In this document: one piece after another, positions 45,461 through 54,779 of the stretch
How the letters are laid out: every line of letters begins with the position of its first letter
How positions within the stretch are numbered: the first letter of the stretch is position 1
Assembly (NCBI RefSeq): GCF_001548375.1
Contig: NZ_AP017295.1
Coordinates: forward strand, 868,001-932,000
DNA from: Nostoc sp. NIES-3756
GTDB lineage: Bacteria; Cyanobacteriota; Cyanobacteriia; Cyanobacteriales; Nostocaceae
DNA length: 64,000 nucleotides
Direction: 5' to 3'
Position numbers and translations under genes: made by a program
Notes under the pieces: generated by a model
What the model was told of the DNA's origin: nothing
What the model saw: the letters and a program-made list of their open reading frames with translations, nothing else
Databases searched by the model: none

Positions 45461-45505
45461 GGCGATCGCTCTAAAATTTAGGGATGAGAATTAAGCCAAA
45501 TTACA

Positions 45506-45958
45506 ATGCGCGTTATTGTCCAGCGAGTTCAATCGTCTCAAGTTACTGTCAACGGTGAAATTATTAGCAAAATTGGTCGAGGATTAAACTTACTTGTAGG
45601 TATTGCTGATACTGATACAGATAACGAACTTGATTGGATGGTGCGCAAATGTTTGGAGTTGCGTCTGTTTCCTGATGAAGCAGGTGGAGACAGATGGCAG
45701 AAATCTGTGCAGGAAATTGGTGGTGAGTTATTAGTAGTGAGTCAGTTTACCCTGTATGGAGATTGTCGCAAAGGTCGTCGTCCTTCTTTTGACCGTTCAG
45801 CTACTCCCTCACTAGCAGAAGAACTATACAACCGCTTTGTTTTAAAATTACGCAGTAGTGGTTTACAAGTAGAAACAGGCAAATTTGGAGCTATGATGCA
45901 GGTGACTATTGAAAATGATGGCCCTGTCACTTTGATATTAGAGCGAGAAGCAGAGTAA
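45506..45958 (+). CDS. dtd: D-aminoacyl-tRNA deacylase
   Basis: Dtd removes D-amino acids (and glycine from tRNA-Ala) from mischarged tRNA. The 150-residue length is exact for the family. It has [18 protein letters not shown] at the start, [17 protein letters not shown] near residue 78 (SQFTLY motif) and the C-terminal [10 protein letters not shown] with the Gly-cis-Pro motif. Cytosolic single gene. Its promoter must lie between the pyrimidine tract and the ATG. Confidence 0.96.
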   Translation: MRVIVQRVQSSQVTVNGEIISKIGRGLNLLVGIADTDTDNELDWMVRKCLELRLFPDEAGGDRWQKSVQEIGGELLVVSQFTLYGDCRKGRRPSFDRSATPSLAEELYNRFVLKLRSSGLQVETGKFGAMMQVTIENDGPVTLILEREAE

Positions 45959-46142
45959 ATACTCTGTGCTTGTGGGTTTAAGAAATTTTTACTACACAGA
46001 GGTATAAGTGATGTAAATCACTTTTATAAAAGATATAAATCACTGACAGGCTGCTATTAATCATCTAGCTTAAATCAAAATAAATTTTACTTAGCACTTC
46101 AATAACTTCAAGTTATTGTTCGGTATTGGCGGGGTCAAAATT

Positions 46143-46295
46143 ATGCTAGAAAAACTCTTATTGGCAGCCATTGTAACCTTTACACTCAGTATATTTACAG
46201 GATTGAGTGCGCCTGTTCCTAAAAAAATAGGTTTTGACTTGCAATATCAGGAAGTTACCAGTTTTACTCAATTCATAAGTATTGTTGAGCAGTGA
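46143..46295 (+). CDS. Possible 50-residue exported peptide
   Basis: A short frame starting MLEKLLLAAIVTFTLSIFTG, a fair signal-peptide-like stretch, followed by LSAPVPKKIGFDLQYQEVTS and ending at TGA. No homologue is recognised. It lies between dtd and the secreted pentapeptide gene with about 190 bases on each side. Real small gene or chance frame; the hydrophobic start favours the former slightly. Confidence 0.4.
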   Translation: MLEKLLLAAIVTFTLSIFTGLSAPVPKKIGFDLQYQEVTSFTQFISIVEQ

Positions 46296-46483
46296 TTTAG
46301 GTCGGTCTATACGGAGGGCAAACTGCTCAAGTGGCTCATATCATGAGCTTGCAGATGGAATTTTGTCAGTAGTTAGTGGCTTAAATTGTTTTAAAGCTAC
46401 TCATGAAGATACACAGAAAAAACGACAACTGACAGGCTATCAAGCTTATTTGGGTACTGGGCAGAAACACTCCAAAATTGACT

Positions 46484-47254
46484 ATGAGAAACCTAATTTT
46501 TATTGCAACTACCGTTATAACTTATATCAGTCTTACCAATATTGCCCAAGCGGCAAATCAAGAACATATCAGACAGCTATTGGCGACGAAACAATGTCAA
46601 AACTGTAACTTAAGTGGCGCTGGCTTAGTTATGGCAGACTTATCTGGAGCGAATTTAAGTGGTGCTAACCTAGCGGGTGCAAATTTAAGCCGCGCAAACT
46701 TAAGTGGTGCTGATTTGCGGGGGGCAAATTTAAGTGGTGCAGGTTTAGCCGGCGTGAATTTAAGTGAAGCCAAACTCAGTGGGGCAAATTTAGCTGGTGC
46801 AGATTTAAGAGGCGCGTTCTTAAGTAATGCCCAATTCACAGGTGCATATTTGCAAGGGACTAACTTTCAGGGTGCTGTAGGTATACCATCACAAGTTGCC
46901 ACAGCAGAGGAATTTTATGCTTGGGGTGTAGCTGAGGCGCAAAAAGGCAATCAACAACAAGCTATCTATTATTTTAATCAAGCGATCGCTGCCGAACCAG
47001 AATATGCCGGCGCATACTTAGCCAGAGGTATTTCTAGATATCAAATATTTGATCGTCAAGGTGCAGCGCAAGATGCACAAATCGCCGAAAAACTATTTAC
47101 ATCACAAAACAACGCCAGAGGAATACAAACTTCTCAAGCTTTCATCAAAGAACTACAAACACCATACACAGAAAAGATAACTGCTGGCAAACCCAGCTTT
47201 TTCGACTTTGTTGGCAGTTTAGGTTCAGTCTTGCTTCAGTTTTTCCCCTTTTGA
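46484..47254 (+). CDS. Secreted pentapeptide-repeat protein with TPR-like C-terminus
   Basis: The 256-residue protein starts at ATG 46484 with a signal peptide (MRNLIFIATTVITYISLTNIAQAA) and ALA/QAA-type cleavage near 23. A CQNC pair follows near 38, then about 18 A(N/D)LSG repeats (GANLSGANLAGANLSRANL and on) to residue 130. A TPR-like helical part follows (AEAQKGNQQQAIYYFNQAIAAEPEYAGAYLARG near 150-185). It should act in the periplasm or outside. The cysteine pair could be oxidised or bind metal. The TTG two codons upstream is less likely. TenA follows 45 bases later. Confidence 0.85.
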   Translation: MRNLIFIATTVITYISLTNIAQAANQEHIRQLLATKQCQNCNLSGAGLVMADLSGANLSGANLAGANLSRANLSGADLRGANLSGAGLAGVNLSEAKLSGANLAGADLRGAFLSNAQFTGAYLQGTNFQGAVGIPSQVATAEEFYAWGVAEAQKGNQQQAIYYFNQAIAAEPEYAGAYLARGISRYQIFDRQGAAQDAQIAEKLFTSQNNARGIQTSQAFIKELQTPYTEKITAGKPSFFDFVGSLGSVLLQFFPF

Positions 47255-47312
47255 CTGTTGACTTTTGACTATGGACTGTTGACTATGGACTAATGACTAA
47301 TGACTCTCTCAA
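47255..47312. repeat. Heptamer repeats overlapping the tenA start
   Basis: Repeats of ctatgga, ctgttga and ctaatga run directly into the initiation codon of the next gene: the last ctaatgactc unit provides the ATG at 47300. Confidence 0.8.
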
Positions 47313-47920
47313 ACGAACTTTGGAAAGCAAACCAAGATTTAGCCCAAGCTTGCTTAGAACATCCTTTTGTTCAAGGTATTGGTAATGGTAGTCTTGAGGA
47401 GCGGAAATTTGCTTACTATGTAGGGCAGGATGCTTTTTTCTTAGAAGCTTTTGCCCGTGCTTATAGTGTTGCTGCTGCTAAGTCACCAGATTGGGTTGGT
47501 TTTACTACCTTTCACACCTTAGCTGGTGGTGTATTGGAAGAACTGCGGTTACATGAAGGCTATGCAGCCAAATGGGGGGTTGATTTGCGCTCTGTCGAAC
47601 CAGGAGCAGCCACTCGTCGCTATACTGATTTTTTGTTAGCTACTGCTTGGAGTGGGGATGTAGGTTTGACGGCTGCGGCTATGTCTCCCTGTATGCGGTT
47701 GTATGCTTTTTTGGGTGAGGAGTTAGCGAAAAATGGTATTCCTGCTCACCATTATGCTGACTGGATTCACACTTACAGTAGCGCGGATTTTTTACCATTG
47801 ACGCAACAATTAGAAAGTCTGGTAGAAAATTACGCTACTGCCAATGCCATAACCCATTCAACTTATCGCTATGCTATGTTTTGCGAACAGGAGTTTTTTC
47901 AAGCTGCTTATTTGACTTGA
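47300..47920 (+). CDS. tenA: TenA-family thiaminase II-like protein
   Basis: TenA enzymes hydrolyse aminopyrimidine derivatives for thiamin salvage. The 206-residue all-helical protein has the family pattern: HPFVQGIGNGSLEERKFAYYVGQDAFFLEAFARAY in residues 21-55 (seen in pieces), CMRLYAFLGEEL near 135 with the conserved Cys, and the C-terminal YRYAMFCEQEFFQAAY. The ATG at 47300 lies in a heptamer repeat and no other start fits. The overlap with the convergent glycosyltransferase gene is 13 bases. No thi gene or TPP riboswitch is seen nearby. Confidence 0.9.
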   Translation: MTLSNELWKANQDLAQACLEHPFVQGIGNGSLEERKFAYYVGQDAFFLEAFARAYSVAAAKSPDWVGFTTFHTLAGGVLEELRLHEGYAAKWGVDLRSVEPGAATRRYTDFLLATAWSGDVGLTAAAMSPCMRLYAFLGEELAKNGIPAHHYADWIHTYSSADFLPLTQQLESLVENYATANAITHSTYRYAMFCEQEFFQAAYLT

Positions 47921-49146
47921 GTTACACGCCAACTCAGACGCAAGTTAACCCAGAAGTTCCAAACGGTAGCTATGGCGATCGCAATTAGGTTAGCAATATA
48001 GCGGTTGGGAATGAGATAGTTAAACACAATGTTTAATATCAAGACATTCAGCACTACCCCAGCAAAGCAAACAAGATTAAATTTCACAAACCGCTTGATA
48101 CGTTGAGACCAACCTTGTTGCTGCATAGACACATCAGCAAATGTCCAGGCATCATTCCACAGGAAGTTATTAAAGATTGCTATTTCCGAGGCAATCAATT
48201 TACTACGAGTTAAAGGCCAGCCTAGTGCTGCTGGGTCACTTAGTAGGTAAAGGAGTGCCATATCTACAAATACTCCGCTTAACCCCACTAAACCAAAACG
48301 GATGAATTTATCCAAGGGGAAGCTTTCATTAATTCTTCGTAGTCTGCCTGTAGAAACTCGCAAGCGGATTAAATGGCGGATGTAGTCTACATACTGTTTC
48401 CATGTAACTTTGCTCTCACCTTCTTGGCGTTCACAAAATACATAGCCCACTTCGGCAATTTCATCTACTTGACCACGCCCAATCACCTCTAATAGAATTT
48501 TGTACCCTACAGGGTTAAAAGTGGCATTGGTAATACAGTGACGACGCACCATAAAATAACCACTCATGGGGTCAGAAACTCTACCCAAAACTCTAGGCAG
48601 AATCATCAGTCCTAACAATTGCGCCCCGCGAGATAAAAAACGTCTGATAAAACTCCAGCTACTTACGCCACCCCCATCTACGTGACGGCTAGCTACTGCT
48701 AAATCTGCTCCTCTTTGGATGTTAGTAAAAAGTTCTTGCAAGACATGAGGCGGATGTTGCAAGTCTCCATCAATTACACCTAAGATACTACCTCTCGCTG
48801 CTTGCCAACCACGAATTACAGCTGTTGACAGTCCTCTTTCTTCCTGTCGTCGCATTACTTGCAATTGTGGATACTCTGAGGTCAGAGATAACGCCACTTC
48901 CCATGTGCCATCCGGGCTATCATCATCTACCACGATTAATTCATAATCGCCTGGGATAAACTCATCGAGTATCTGAGTTAACTTCTCAACAACATTTCTA
49001 ATATTTCCACTCTCTTTATAAGTAGGAATGATGAGTGAAAACTGGATGGGCTGACCAGTTACACCTGAAGAAGTAGGTGGAAACTCAGGAACTTGTAAAT
49101 TACCTACAGGTACGGGCAATAATGACTGAGTTTTATTGATACTCAT
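47908..49146 (-). CDS. GT2 glycosyltransferase (dolichol-phosphate mannosyltransferase type) fused to GtrA domain
   Basis: The 412-residue protein has two parts. Residues 30-265 form a family 2 glycosyltransferase: SLIIPTYKESGNIRNVVEKL, VVDDDSPDGTWEVA (nucleotide-sugar DxD type), VIDGDLQHPP and the SDPMSGYFMVRR region typical of DPM1-like enzymes. Residues 275-405 hold four hydrophobic helices of the GtrA/DPMS type. It probably loads a sugar on a polyprenyl phosphate and helps flip it. It is convergent with tenA, overlapping by 13 bases. Confidence 0.92.
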   Translation of the reverse strand: MSINKTQSLLPVPVGNLQVPEFPPTSSGVTGQPIQFSLIIPTYKESGNIRNVVEKLTQILDEFIPGDYELIVVDDDSPDGTWEVALSLTSEYPQLQVMRRQEERGLSTAVIRGWQAARGSILGVIDGDLQHPPHVLQELFTNIQRGADLAVASRHVDGGGVSSWSFIRRFLSRGAQLLGLMILPRVLGRVSDPMSGYFMVRRHCITNATFNPVGYKILLEVIGRGQVDEIAEVGYVFCERQEGESKVTWKQYVDYIRHLIRLRVSTGRLRRINESFPLDKFIRFGLVGLSGVFVDMALLYLLSDPAALGWPLTRSKLIASEIAIFNNFLWNDAWTFADVSMQQQGWSQRIKRFVKFNLVCFAGVVLNVLILNIVFNYLIPNRYIANLIAIAIATVWNFWVNLRLSWRVTQVK

Positions 49147-49592
49147 TAAAGTCCAGGTGGTAGAAGATTCTTTTATGAGGTTAACCGCATCTGGCTAAGT
49201 GTACCTAGATAAATCAACCTTCTTTATGAAATCTTCATAATCTTTGAGTGCTATTAACTAGATAGATACGGCATCTTTTATTTGGCAATATTTTGAATAT
49301 TAATTTCTCAAATATTGATAAAAATTCAGCTCATCTAAATAAGGCGAAAAAAAAGGAGTGTCATTTACATCTAGCTGTTTAAATTCTCATACAATTTATG
49401 ACTTGAATCATTGACAAATTTGTACATATATAAAGAATGACAAACCTTTATATGTAAAATTTTCGCATCTGAACTGCTGATGATCAAATATCGATAAACT
49501 TCCGAAAGGTGGGTGCAAATTAAGGCATCATCTGCCTGAAAAATACAGATAACACGATCGCAACACAAGCGATGAAGGCACGGAAGGAAAAA
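49147..49592. other. Divergent spacer between glycosyltransferase and ilvD
   Basis: About 445 bases, AT-rich, with no gene or recognised repeat. Both promoters must lie here. Confidence 0.5.
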
Positions 49593-51284
49593 ATGTCGGA
49601 GAATTTTAGAAGTAAAGTTGTCACCCAAGGGGTACAGCGATCGCCTAATAGAGCCATGCTCCGGGCGGTTGGTTTTCAGGATGCAGATTTTACCAAAGCC
49701 ATTGTAGGTGTTGCCAATGGCTACAGCACTATAACTCCCTGTAACATGGGAATTAATAAGCTGGCACAAAGAGCAGAAGCAGGTATAAAACTAGCAGGAG
49801 CAATGCCGCAAATATTCGGCACAATTACCATTAGCGATGGCATTTCTATGGGTACAGAAGGGATGAAATATTCCCTCGTCTCAAGAGAAGTGATTGCAGA
49901 CTCCATTGAAACTGTCTGTAATGGGCAAACAATGGATGGGGTAATTGCCATCGGTGGCTGTGATAAAAATATGCCAGGGGCAATGATTGCGATCGCGCGG
50001 ATAAATATCCCTGCTATCTTTGTTTACGGTGGTACTATTAAGCCCGGTCATTATAACGGTAGAGATTTAACCGTCGTTAGTTCTTTCGAGGCAGTAGGTG
50101 AATACAGTGCTGGGAAAATTAGCGACGATGAACTATTAGCAGTTGAACGCCAAGCTTGTCCGGGTGCAGGTTCCTGTGGTGGGATGTACACAGCAAATAC
50201 CATGTCATCTGCCTTTGAAGCGATGGGAATGAGTTTGCCCTATTCTTCCACAATGGCAGCAGAAGATGATGAGAAGGCAGATAGTACCGAAGAATCAGCC
50301 AAAGTATTAGTAGAAGCAATTCGCCATCAACTATTACCTAGACAAATTATCACCCGCAAATCCATAGAAAATGCCATCTCTGTAATTATGGCAGTGGGTG
50401 GTTCGACTAACGCCGTGTTACATTTTCTGGCGATCGCTCGTGCTGCTGGTGTAGAACTAAATCTAGATGATTTTGAAACTATTCGTGGTCGTGTACCTGT
50501 TATATGTGACTTGAAACCTAGTGGTAGATATGTCGCCACAGACTTGCACAAAGCCGGGGGTATTCCCCAAGTGATGAAGATGTTGTTGGTACATGGTTTA
50601 CTCCACGGTGATTGTATAACTATCACAGGTAAAACTATTGCTGAAGTTTTAGCTGATATCCCTGAGGAACCATCCCCCAACCAAGATGTCATTCGTCCTT
50701 GGAATAACCCTATGTATGCTCAAGGTCACTTGGCGATACTTAAGGGTAATTTAGCTACTGAGGGTGCTGTTGCCAAAATTACTGGTGTGAAAAAGCCTGT
50801 AATTACTGGGCCAGCCAAAGTATTTGAATCAGAAGAATCATGCTTGGATGCCATCTTGGCGGGTAAGATTAAGGCTGGTGATGTGATTGTCATCCGCTAC
50901 GAAGGCCCTAAAGGCGGCCCTGGTATGCGGGAAATGTTAGCCCCGACTTCAGCAATTATTGGTGCGGGTTTAGGGGATGCAGTCGGGTTAATTACTGATG
51001 GACGCTTCTCTGGTGGTACTTACGGAATGGTAGTAGGACACGTTGCGCCGGAAGCGGCTGTTGGGGGTAATATTGCCCTAGTAGAGGAAGGCGATAGTAT
51101 CACTATTGATGCTGATGCTCGTTTGCTACAGTTAAACATCAGCGAGGAAGAATTAGCCAGTCGTCGTGCTAAATGGCAACCCCGTCCACCTCGTTATACA
51201 AAAGGCATTCTGGCTAAATATGCCAAATTGGTTGCCTCTAGTAGTGTTGGTGCTGTTACTGATTTGGATTTGTTTAATGAATAG
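49593..51284 (+). CDS. ilvD: Dihydroxy-acid dehydratase
   Basis: IlvD dehydrates dihydroxy-isovalerate and dihydroxy-methylvalerate in valine and isoleucine synthesis. The 563-residue protein shows the Fe-S cysteines and motifs of the family: [15 protein letters not shown] near residue 50, [15 protein letters not shown] near 119, [16 protein letters not shown] near 190, and [20 protein letters not shown] near 470 with the catalytic Ser. I chose ATG 49593 (MSENFRSK), behind GGAAGGAAA, over the ATG seven codons upstream. Monocistronic, followed by a repeat-rich spacer. Confidence 0.96.
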   Translation: MSENFRSKVVTQGVQRSPNRAMLRAVGFQDADFTKAIVGVANGYSTITPCNMGINKLAQRAEAGIKLAGAMPQIFGTITISDGISMGTEGMKYSLVSREVIADSIETVCNGQTMDGVIAIGGCDKNMPGAMIAIARINIPAIFVYGGTIKPGHYNGRDLTVVSSFEAVGEYSAGKISDDELLAVERQACPGAGSCGGMYTANTMSSAFEAMGMSLPYSSTMAAEDDEKADSTEESAKVLVEAIRHQLLPRQIITRKSIENAISVIMAVGGSTNAVLHFLAIARAAGVELNLDDFETIRGRVPVICDLKPSGRYVATDLHKAGGIPQVMKMLLVHGLLHGDCITITGKTIAEVLADIPEEPSPNQDVIRPWNNPMYAQGHLAILKGNLATEGAVAKITGVKKPVITGPAKVFESEESCLDAILAGKIKAGDVIVIRYEGPKGGPGMREMLAPTSAIIGAGLGDAVGLITDGRFSGGTYGMVVGHVAPEAAVGGNIALVEEGDSITIDADARLLQLNISEEELASRRAKWQPRPPRYTKGILAKYAKLVASSSVGAVTDLDLFNE

Positions 51285-51571
51285 GTAGATAATTGAAAGT
51301 TTGTAGTGAGTTAGCGCGTTCTTCTCTGCGTTCCCTACGGGACGCTACGCGAACGCGGAGCGTGTCGCAAACAAGTGTCTCGTAGGGAAGAGGGTTTCCC
51401 CCATGAGCGACTAACGAACCCGGAGGGTAAAGACTTTAGTCCTGCACAAGATTTAAAGCCTTCACTACAGACTTATCTTCATCACTCCAAGCTACTTATT
51501 TAGTAGGATAGACAGTAACTAAATTTTCATAGTTGTAGTGGGCGATACCCATTCTACTTACTGTTCCCTAC
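51285..51571. repeat. Spacer with GC-rich dispersed repeat
   Basis: At about 51325-51425 lies ctgcgttccctacgggacgctacgcgaacgcg followed by gtctcgtagggaa and gagggtttccccc, a palindromic GC-rich element that shares gctacgcgaac with the 21.58-kb repeat in the other orientation. No gene seen. Confidence 0.7.
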
Positions 51572-52894
51572 ATGACTAAATTGAAACATAATCAAATGCC
51601 CCCAGGTAGCTACGGTTTACCAATATTAGGTGAAACCCTGGCTTTTCTCTTTGACAAAAACTTTATTGAAAAACGCTATCGACGCTACGGTTCTATATTT
51701 AAAACCCATCTTATTGGTAGACCAACAGTAGTCATGGTAGGGTCAAAAGCTGTAGAATTTGTCCTTTCTTCCCACATGGAAAATTTTTCTTGGCGTGAAG
51801 GATGGCCTGATACTTTTAAAGCATTACTTGGTGAATCACTGTTTTTGCAAGATGGCGAAGAACACCGCAGAAATCGCCGCTTGATGATGCCTGCCTTGCA
51901 TGGGCCAGCATTGACAAATTATGTCTCTACAATGGAAGAAATTACACGTAAATATTTACAAAAATGGGAAGCAAAACAAGAGTTTACTTGGTTTGATGAA
52001 TTTAAGCAGTTAACATTTGATATTGCCAGTCAATTATTACTAGGGGCTAGTCCTGGTGAAGATTGTGCCATCCTAAGTAAATTATTCACAACACTTACAA
52101 ATGGACTAATTACTATTAACCCATTACCCTTACCATTTACAAAATATGGCAAAGCTATAGCAGCACGCAATCAAATTTTAGAGCGTTTAACTCAAATCGT
52201 CCGACAACGGCAACAAAACCCTAGTAAAGATGCTCTCAGCTTATTAATTCAAGCTAAAGATGAGGATGGCAATAGTTTAAGTGAAAAAGAACTAATTGCT
52301 CAAGCTGTATTATTACTTTTTGCTGGACATGAAACCACAACTTCAATGTTGACATGGTTATGTTTAGAATTAGCTCGTCACCCAAAAGTCTATCAACGTG
52401 CTAGGGAAGAACAACTCCAACTTGCTAGTCAAGGTGACTTAACTTTAGAACAGTTGGGACAAATGCCCTATTTAGAGCAAATTTTGTTAGAGGTGGAAAG
52501 ATGCCATCAACCAGTAAATGGGGGATTCCGTGGTGTAATTAAAGACTTTGAATTTAATGGCTTCCATGTACCTGCGGGTTGGCAGCTTTTGTATTCAATT
52601 TTGATGACTCATCGCCTAGAAGAAATTTACCTTGAACCAGAACGTTTTGATCCAGATCGTTTCAGTCCCCAACGTCAAGAACATAAAAAATATCCCTTCA
52701 GCTTAATTGGGTTTGGTGGTGGGCCGAGGGTTTGTATTGGCATAGCGTTTGCCAAAATGGAAATGAAGATTATTGCTGCCCATCTTTTACGTAGCTATCA
52801 TTGGGAAATTTTACCCAATCAAAGTTTAGATGCGCTGTTAGTTCCCACCAACCGCCCTCAAGATGGGTTGCGAGTTAAATTCCAACCTTTGTGA
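51572..52894 (+). CDS. Cytochrome P450, CYP120-like
   Basis: A 440-residue P450 with all landmarks: PGSYGLPILGETLAFL at the start, I-helix FAGHETTTS near residue 250 (oxygen activation), ExxR in LLEVERCHQ near 307, PERFDPDRF near 362 and the heme loop FGGGPRVCIG near 385 with the thiolate Cys. The overall pattern resembles CYP120 of cyanobacteria, which hydroxylates retinoids in Synechocystis. The absence of fused reductase means it needs ferredoxin. Nine bases downstream a membrane protein gene begins, probably cotranscribed. Confidence 0.93.
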   Translation: MTKLKHNQMPPGSYGLPILGETLAFLFDKNFIEKRYRRYGSIFKTHLIGRPTVVMVGSKAVEFVLSSHMENFSWREGWPDTFKALLGESLFLQDGEEHRRNRRLMMPALHGPALTNYVSTMEEITRKYLQKWEAKQEFTWFDEFKQLTFDIASQLLLGASPGEDCAILSKLFTTLTNGLITINPLPLPFTKYGKAIAARNQILERLTQIVRQRQQNPSKDALSLLIQAKDEDGNSLSEKELIAQAVLLLFAGHETTTSMLTWLCLELARHPKVYQRAREEQLQLASQGDLTLEQLGQMPYLEQILLEVERCHQPVNGGFRGVIKDFEFNGFHVPAGWQLLYSILMTHRLEEIYLEPERFDPDRFSPQRQEHKKYPFSLIGFGGGPRVCIGIAFAKMEMKIIAAHLLRSYHWEILPNQSLDALLVPTNRPQDGLRVKFQPL

Positions 52895-52902
52895 AATGTT
52901 TT

Positions 52903-53595
52903 ATGGTATCCCCAGTCAATGTAAACTTAAGTGAAGGGTTTTTACAAAGCTGGCAAGTAGCCAAGGATTATGTAAATCAAAACATTAACTCCTTGACTAA
53001 CTCAGCACAGCAACTTGAGCAATCTTTACAGCAAACGACTAATACAGCCACAGATACAGCTGTTGATGCAGTCACAACTAAGCTGGGACAAAGTTGGCAA
53101 ACGGCAGAACAAATTAAAAATACAACATCTGTGGCTGTACAAACAGCGATAAATTCTTCTGTAAATGATTGGTTAGTACAGCACCCGATATTTTTACGGT
53201 TAGTGCAAATACTCAGTTGGGCAAGCAATCACCCAATTATCAGCTTAGTTCTCCTACTATTTGCGATCGCTCTTATTTGGAGCATCATCAAAGCTATTAT
53301 CCGCTTAATTGAGACAGCCAGTTTGTCAATTTTACAAGTACCATTAAAACTATTTCAGAGTTTAATTAGATTTAGTATTTTTTCTTTTAATCAAGTGGGT
53401 AACTTAGCAGTACAAAGGTTAAATAAAAATCAGATTTTAGATAAAAAAGCAGAAGCTTCTGTTATTTATCTCGATAAAAAACATAGATTAACGGAAATAG
53501 CTGCTCGTCTACAAGCAATTCAACAAGAGCAACAAGAGTTATTACAAGAAGCTTCAATCCTAATGGCAGAAGACACTAATATTATGAATACTTGA
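52903..53595 (+). CDS. Hypothetical membrane protein behind the P450
   Basis: The 230-residue protein has a helical Gln/Asn/Thr-rich N-terminal half (NSAQQLEQSLQQTTNTATD), then membrane segments near 92-110 (VQILSWASNHPIISL) and 112-130 (LLLFAIALIWSIIKAII), and a C-terminal coiled coil with repeated EQQELLQEAS. The ATG at 52903 was preferred over the GTG at 52891, which overlaps the P450 stop. Function unknown; its place behind the P450 suggests shared expression. Confidence 0.7.
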   Translation: MVSPVNVNLSEGFLQSWQVAKDYVNQNINSLTNSAQQLEQSLQQTTNTATDTAVDAVTTKLGQSWQTAEQIKNTTSVAVQTAINSSVNDWLVQHPIFLRLVQILSWASNHPIISLVLLLFAIALIWSIIKAIIRLIETASLSILQVPLKLFQSLIRFSIFSFNQVGNLAVQRLNKNQILDKKAEASVIYLDKKHRLTEIAARLQAIQQEQQELLQEASILMAEDTNIMNT

Positions 53596-53603
53596 AATAA
53601 CAA

Positions 53604-53667
53604 CTCTGTGTCTCTGTGTCTCCGTGGTTTAAAGTTATTACCACAGAGGCACGGAAGCACAGAGGTA
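53604..53667. repeat. Long imperfect palindrome (ctctgtg...cacagag), copy 1
   Basis: Left arm 53604-53628 (ctctgtgtctctgtg then tctccgtggt) faces right arm 53640-53666 (accacagaggcacgg then aagcacagaggt) around a short loop. About 20 of 26 positions pair. A second member is at 60779-60848. It also serves as the spacer between two convergent genes. Confidence 0.85.
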
Positions 53668-53669
53668 AT

Positions 53670-54779
53670 TTATGGTGATAGTTGAGGAATAATTTCATCA
53701 TTTTTACCTGTTAAGAATTGAGCAAAGCGTTTTGCTAAAGGTGGTACAAAAACTAAAGGATTACTGAAACCAGAGAAAATATGCACACCTGTTAATTCAG
53801 GAATTGCACCAATTATAGGTAAGCTGTTGCTGCTAAATGCAACTAAACAATGATGCCAATCTCCTGGTAAATTACCCAATGCAGGTAAAACTTGACTGAT
53901 ACTTTGCCGTAACCAATTTTCACTTTCTTCAGCATTAATCACAGCATAAGGATCTGTCAGCACACGGCTAATTTGCCCTACGCGCAAACTTCCATCTAAA
54001 AACTGAACTGCACCCGCGTCTAATATTGGTGGTACAGGTTGGTTATAAGGTTCATCCCACAATTCATCTACTTCAGTAGATGCAGCTTCTAGTTTAAATC
54101 GTTGCAAATTAGCTGGCATAACTAAAGTATTTAACCGCCAATCAACGGGAGGAATTTCTATAATTTCTGCATGGGTAAAATATACTTTTACAGAAATACC
54201 TACTGATTTTAATAACTGTCGGCTGAGTCCACCAGCGCAAATGACTACATTAGCACTGTGAGTAGTTGTTCCATTCCACTCGCCAATTTGCAACTCACCA
54301 CCAGCACGTAAGAAAGCTTGAATGTAGGCTTGTGTTGTTTTCTGAGGATGAATATGCCCATGTTTGACAGTTAAAGCACCTGCGATCGCTCCCCCATTTA
54401 TTAGTGGTTCTAACTCACAGGCTTCTGATACACTAAGTAAACGCGGCGGTACTGCACACTGAGCATATAACTTGGCTGTAGCTTCTGGGTCAGTGTCTGT
54501 AGGAATTGTCAGCAATAAATCTAATTCCCGCAATTCAATATCAGCATCTAATTCTTGGGAAAGAATATTGTATCGAGCGATCGCTTCCTGAGATAATTGA
54601 CGAGTAAGTTCTGTACTACCCGACCAATAAGCCAAACCACCATAACTATAACGGGTAGCATTTTGCGCTACAGCGTCTTTTTCTAAAAGAAGTACACTAA
54701 AGCCTGTTTTCACCAATTCGTAGGCGAGTGCAGCACCCGTAATTCCCCCACCCACTACAGTCCAGTCGTAAGTTTTCAT
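53670..54779 (-). CDS. FAD-dependent amine/glycine oxidase-like oxidoreductase (DAO family)
   Basis: The 369-residue protein starts with the FAD motif VVGGGITGAALAYELVKTG (GxGxxG). It has typical DAO features: AVAQNATRYSYGGLAYWSG near residue 38 and the C-terminal GDWHHCLVAFSSNSLPIIGAIPEL with HIFSGFS. DAO enzymes oxidise D-amino acids, glycine, sarcosine or related amines to imines. The start codon directly follows the stop of the 2OG-oxygenase gene (TAG-ATG), so the two proteins should be made together. The substrate is unknown. Confidence 0.88.
   Translation of the reverse strand: MKTYDWTVVGGGITGAALAYELVKTGFSVLLLEKDAVAQNATRYSYGGLAYWSGSTELTRQLSQEAIARYNILSQELDADIELRELDLLLTIPTDTDPEATAKLYAQCAVPPRLLSVSEACELEPLINGGAIAGALTVKHGHIHPQKTTQAYIQAFLRAGGELQIGEWNGTTTHSANVVICAGGLSRQLLKSVGISVKVYFTHAEIIEIPPVDWRLNTLVMPANLQRFKLEAASTEVDELWDEPYNQPVPPILDAGAVQFLDGSLRVGQISRVLTDPYAVINAEESENWLRQSISQVLPALGNLPGDWHHCLVAFSSNSLPIIGAIPELTGVHIFSGFSNPLVFVPPLAKRFAQFLTGKNDEIIPQLSP

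Noticed and set aside
46282-46608. 108-residue frame before the pentapeptide gene
   Set aside because: Overlaps the well supported start of the secreted pentapeptide protein in another frame, with no features of its own.
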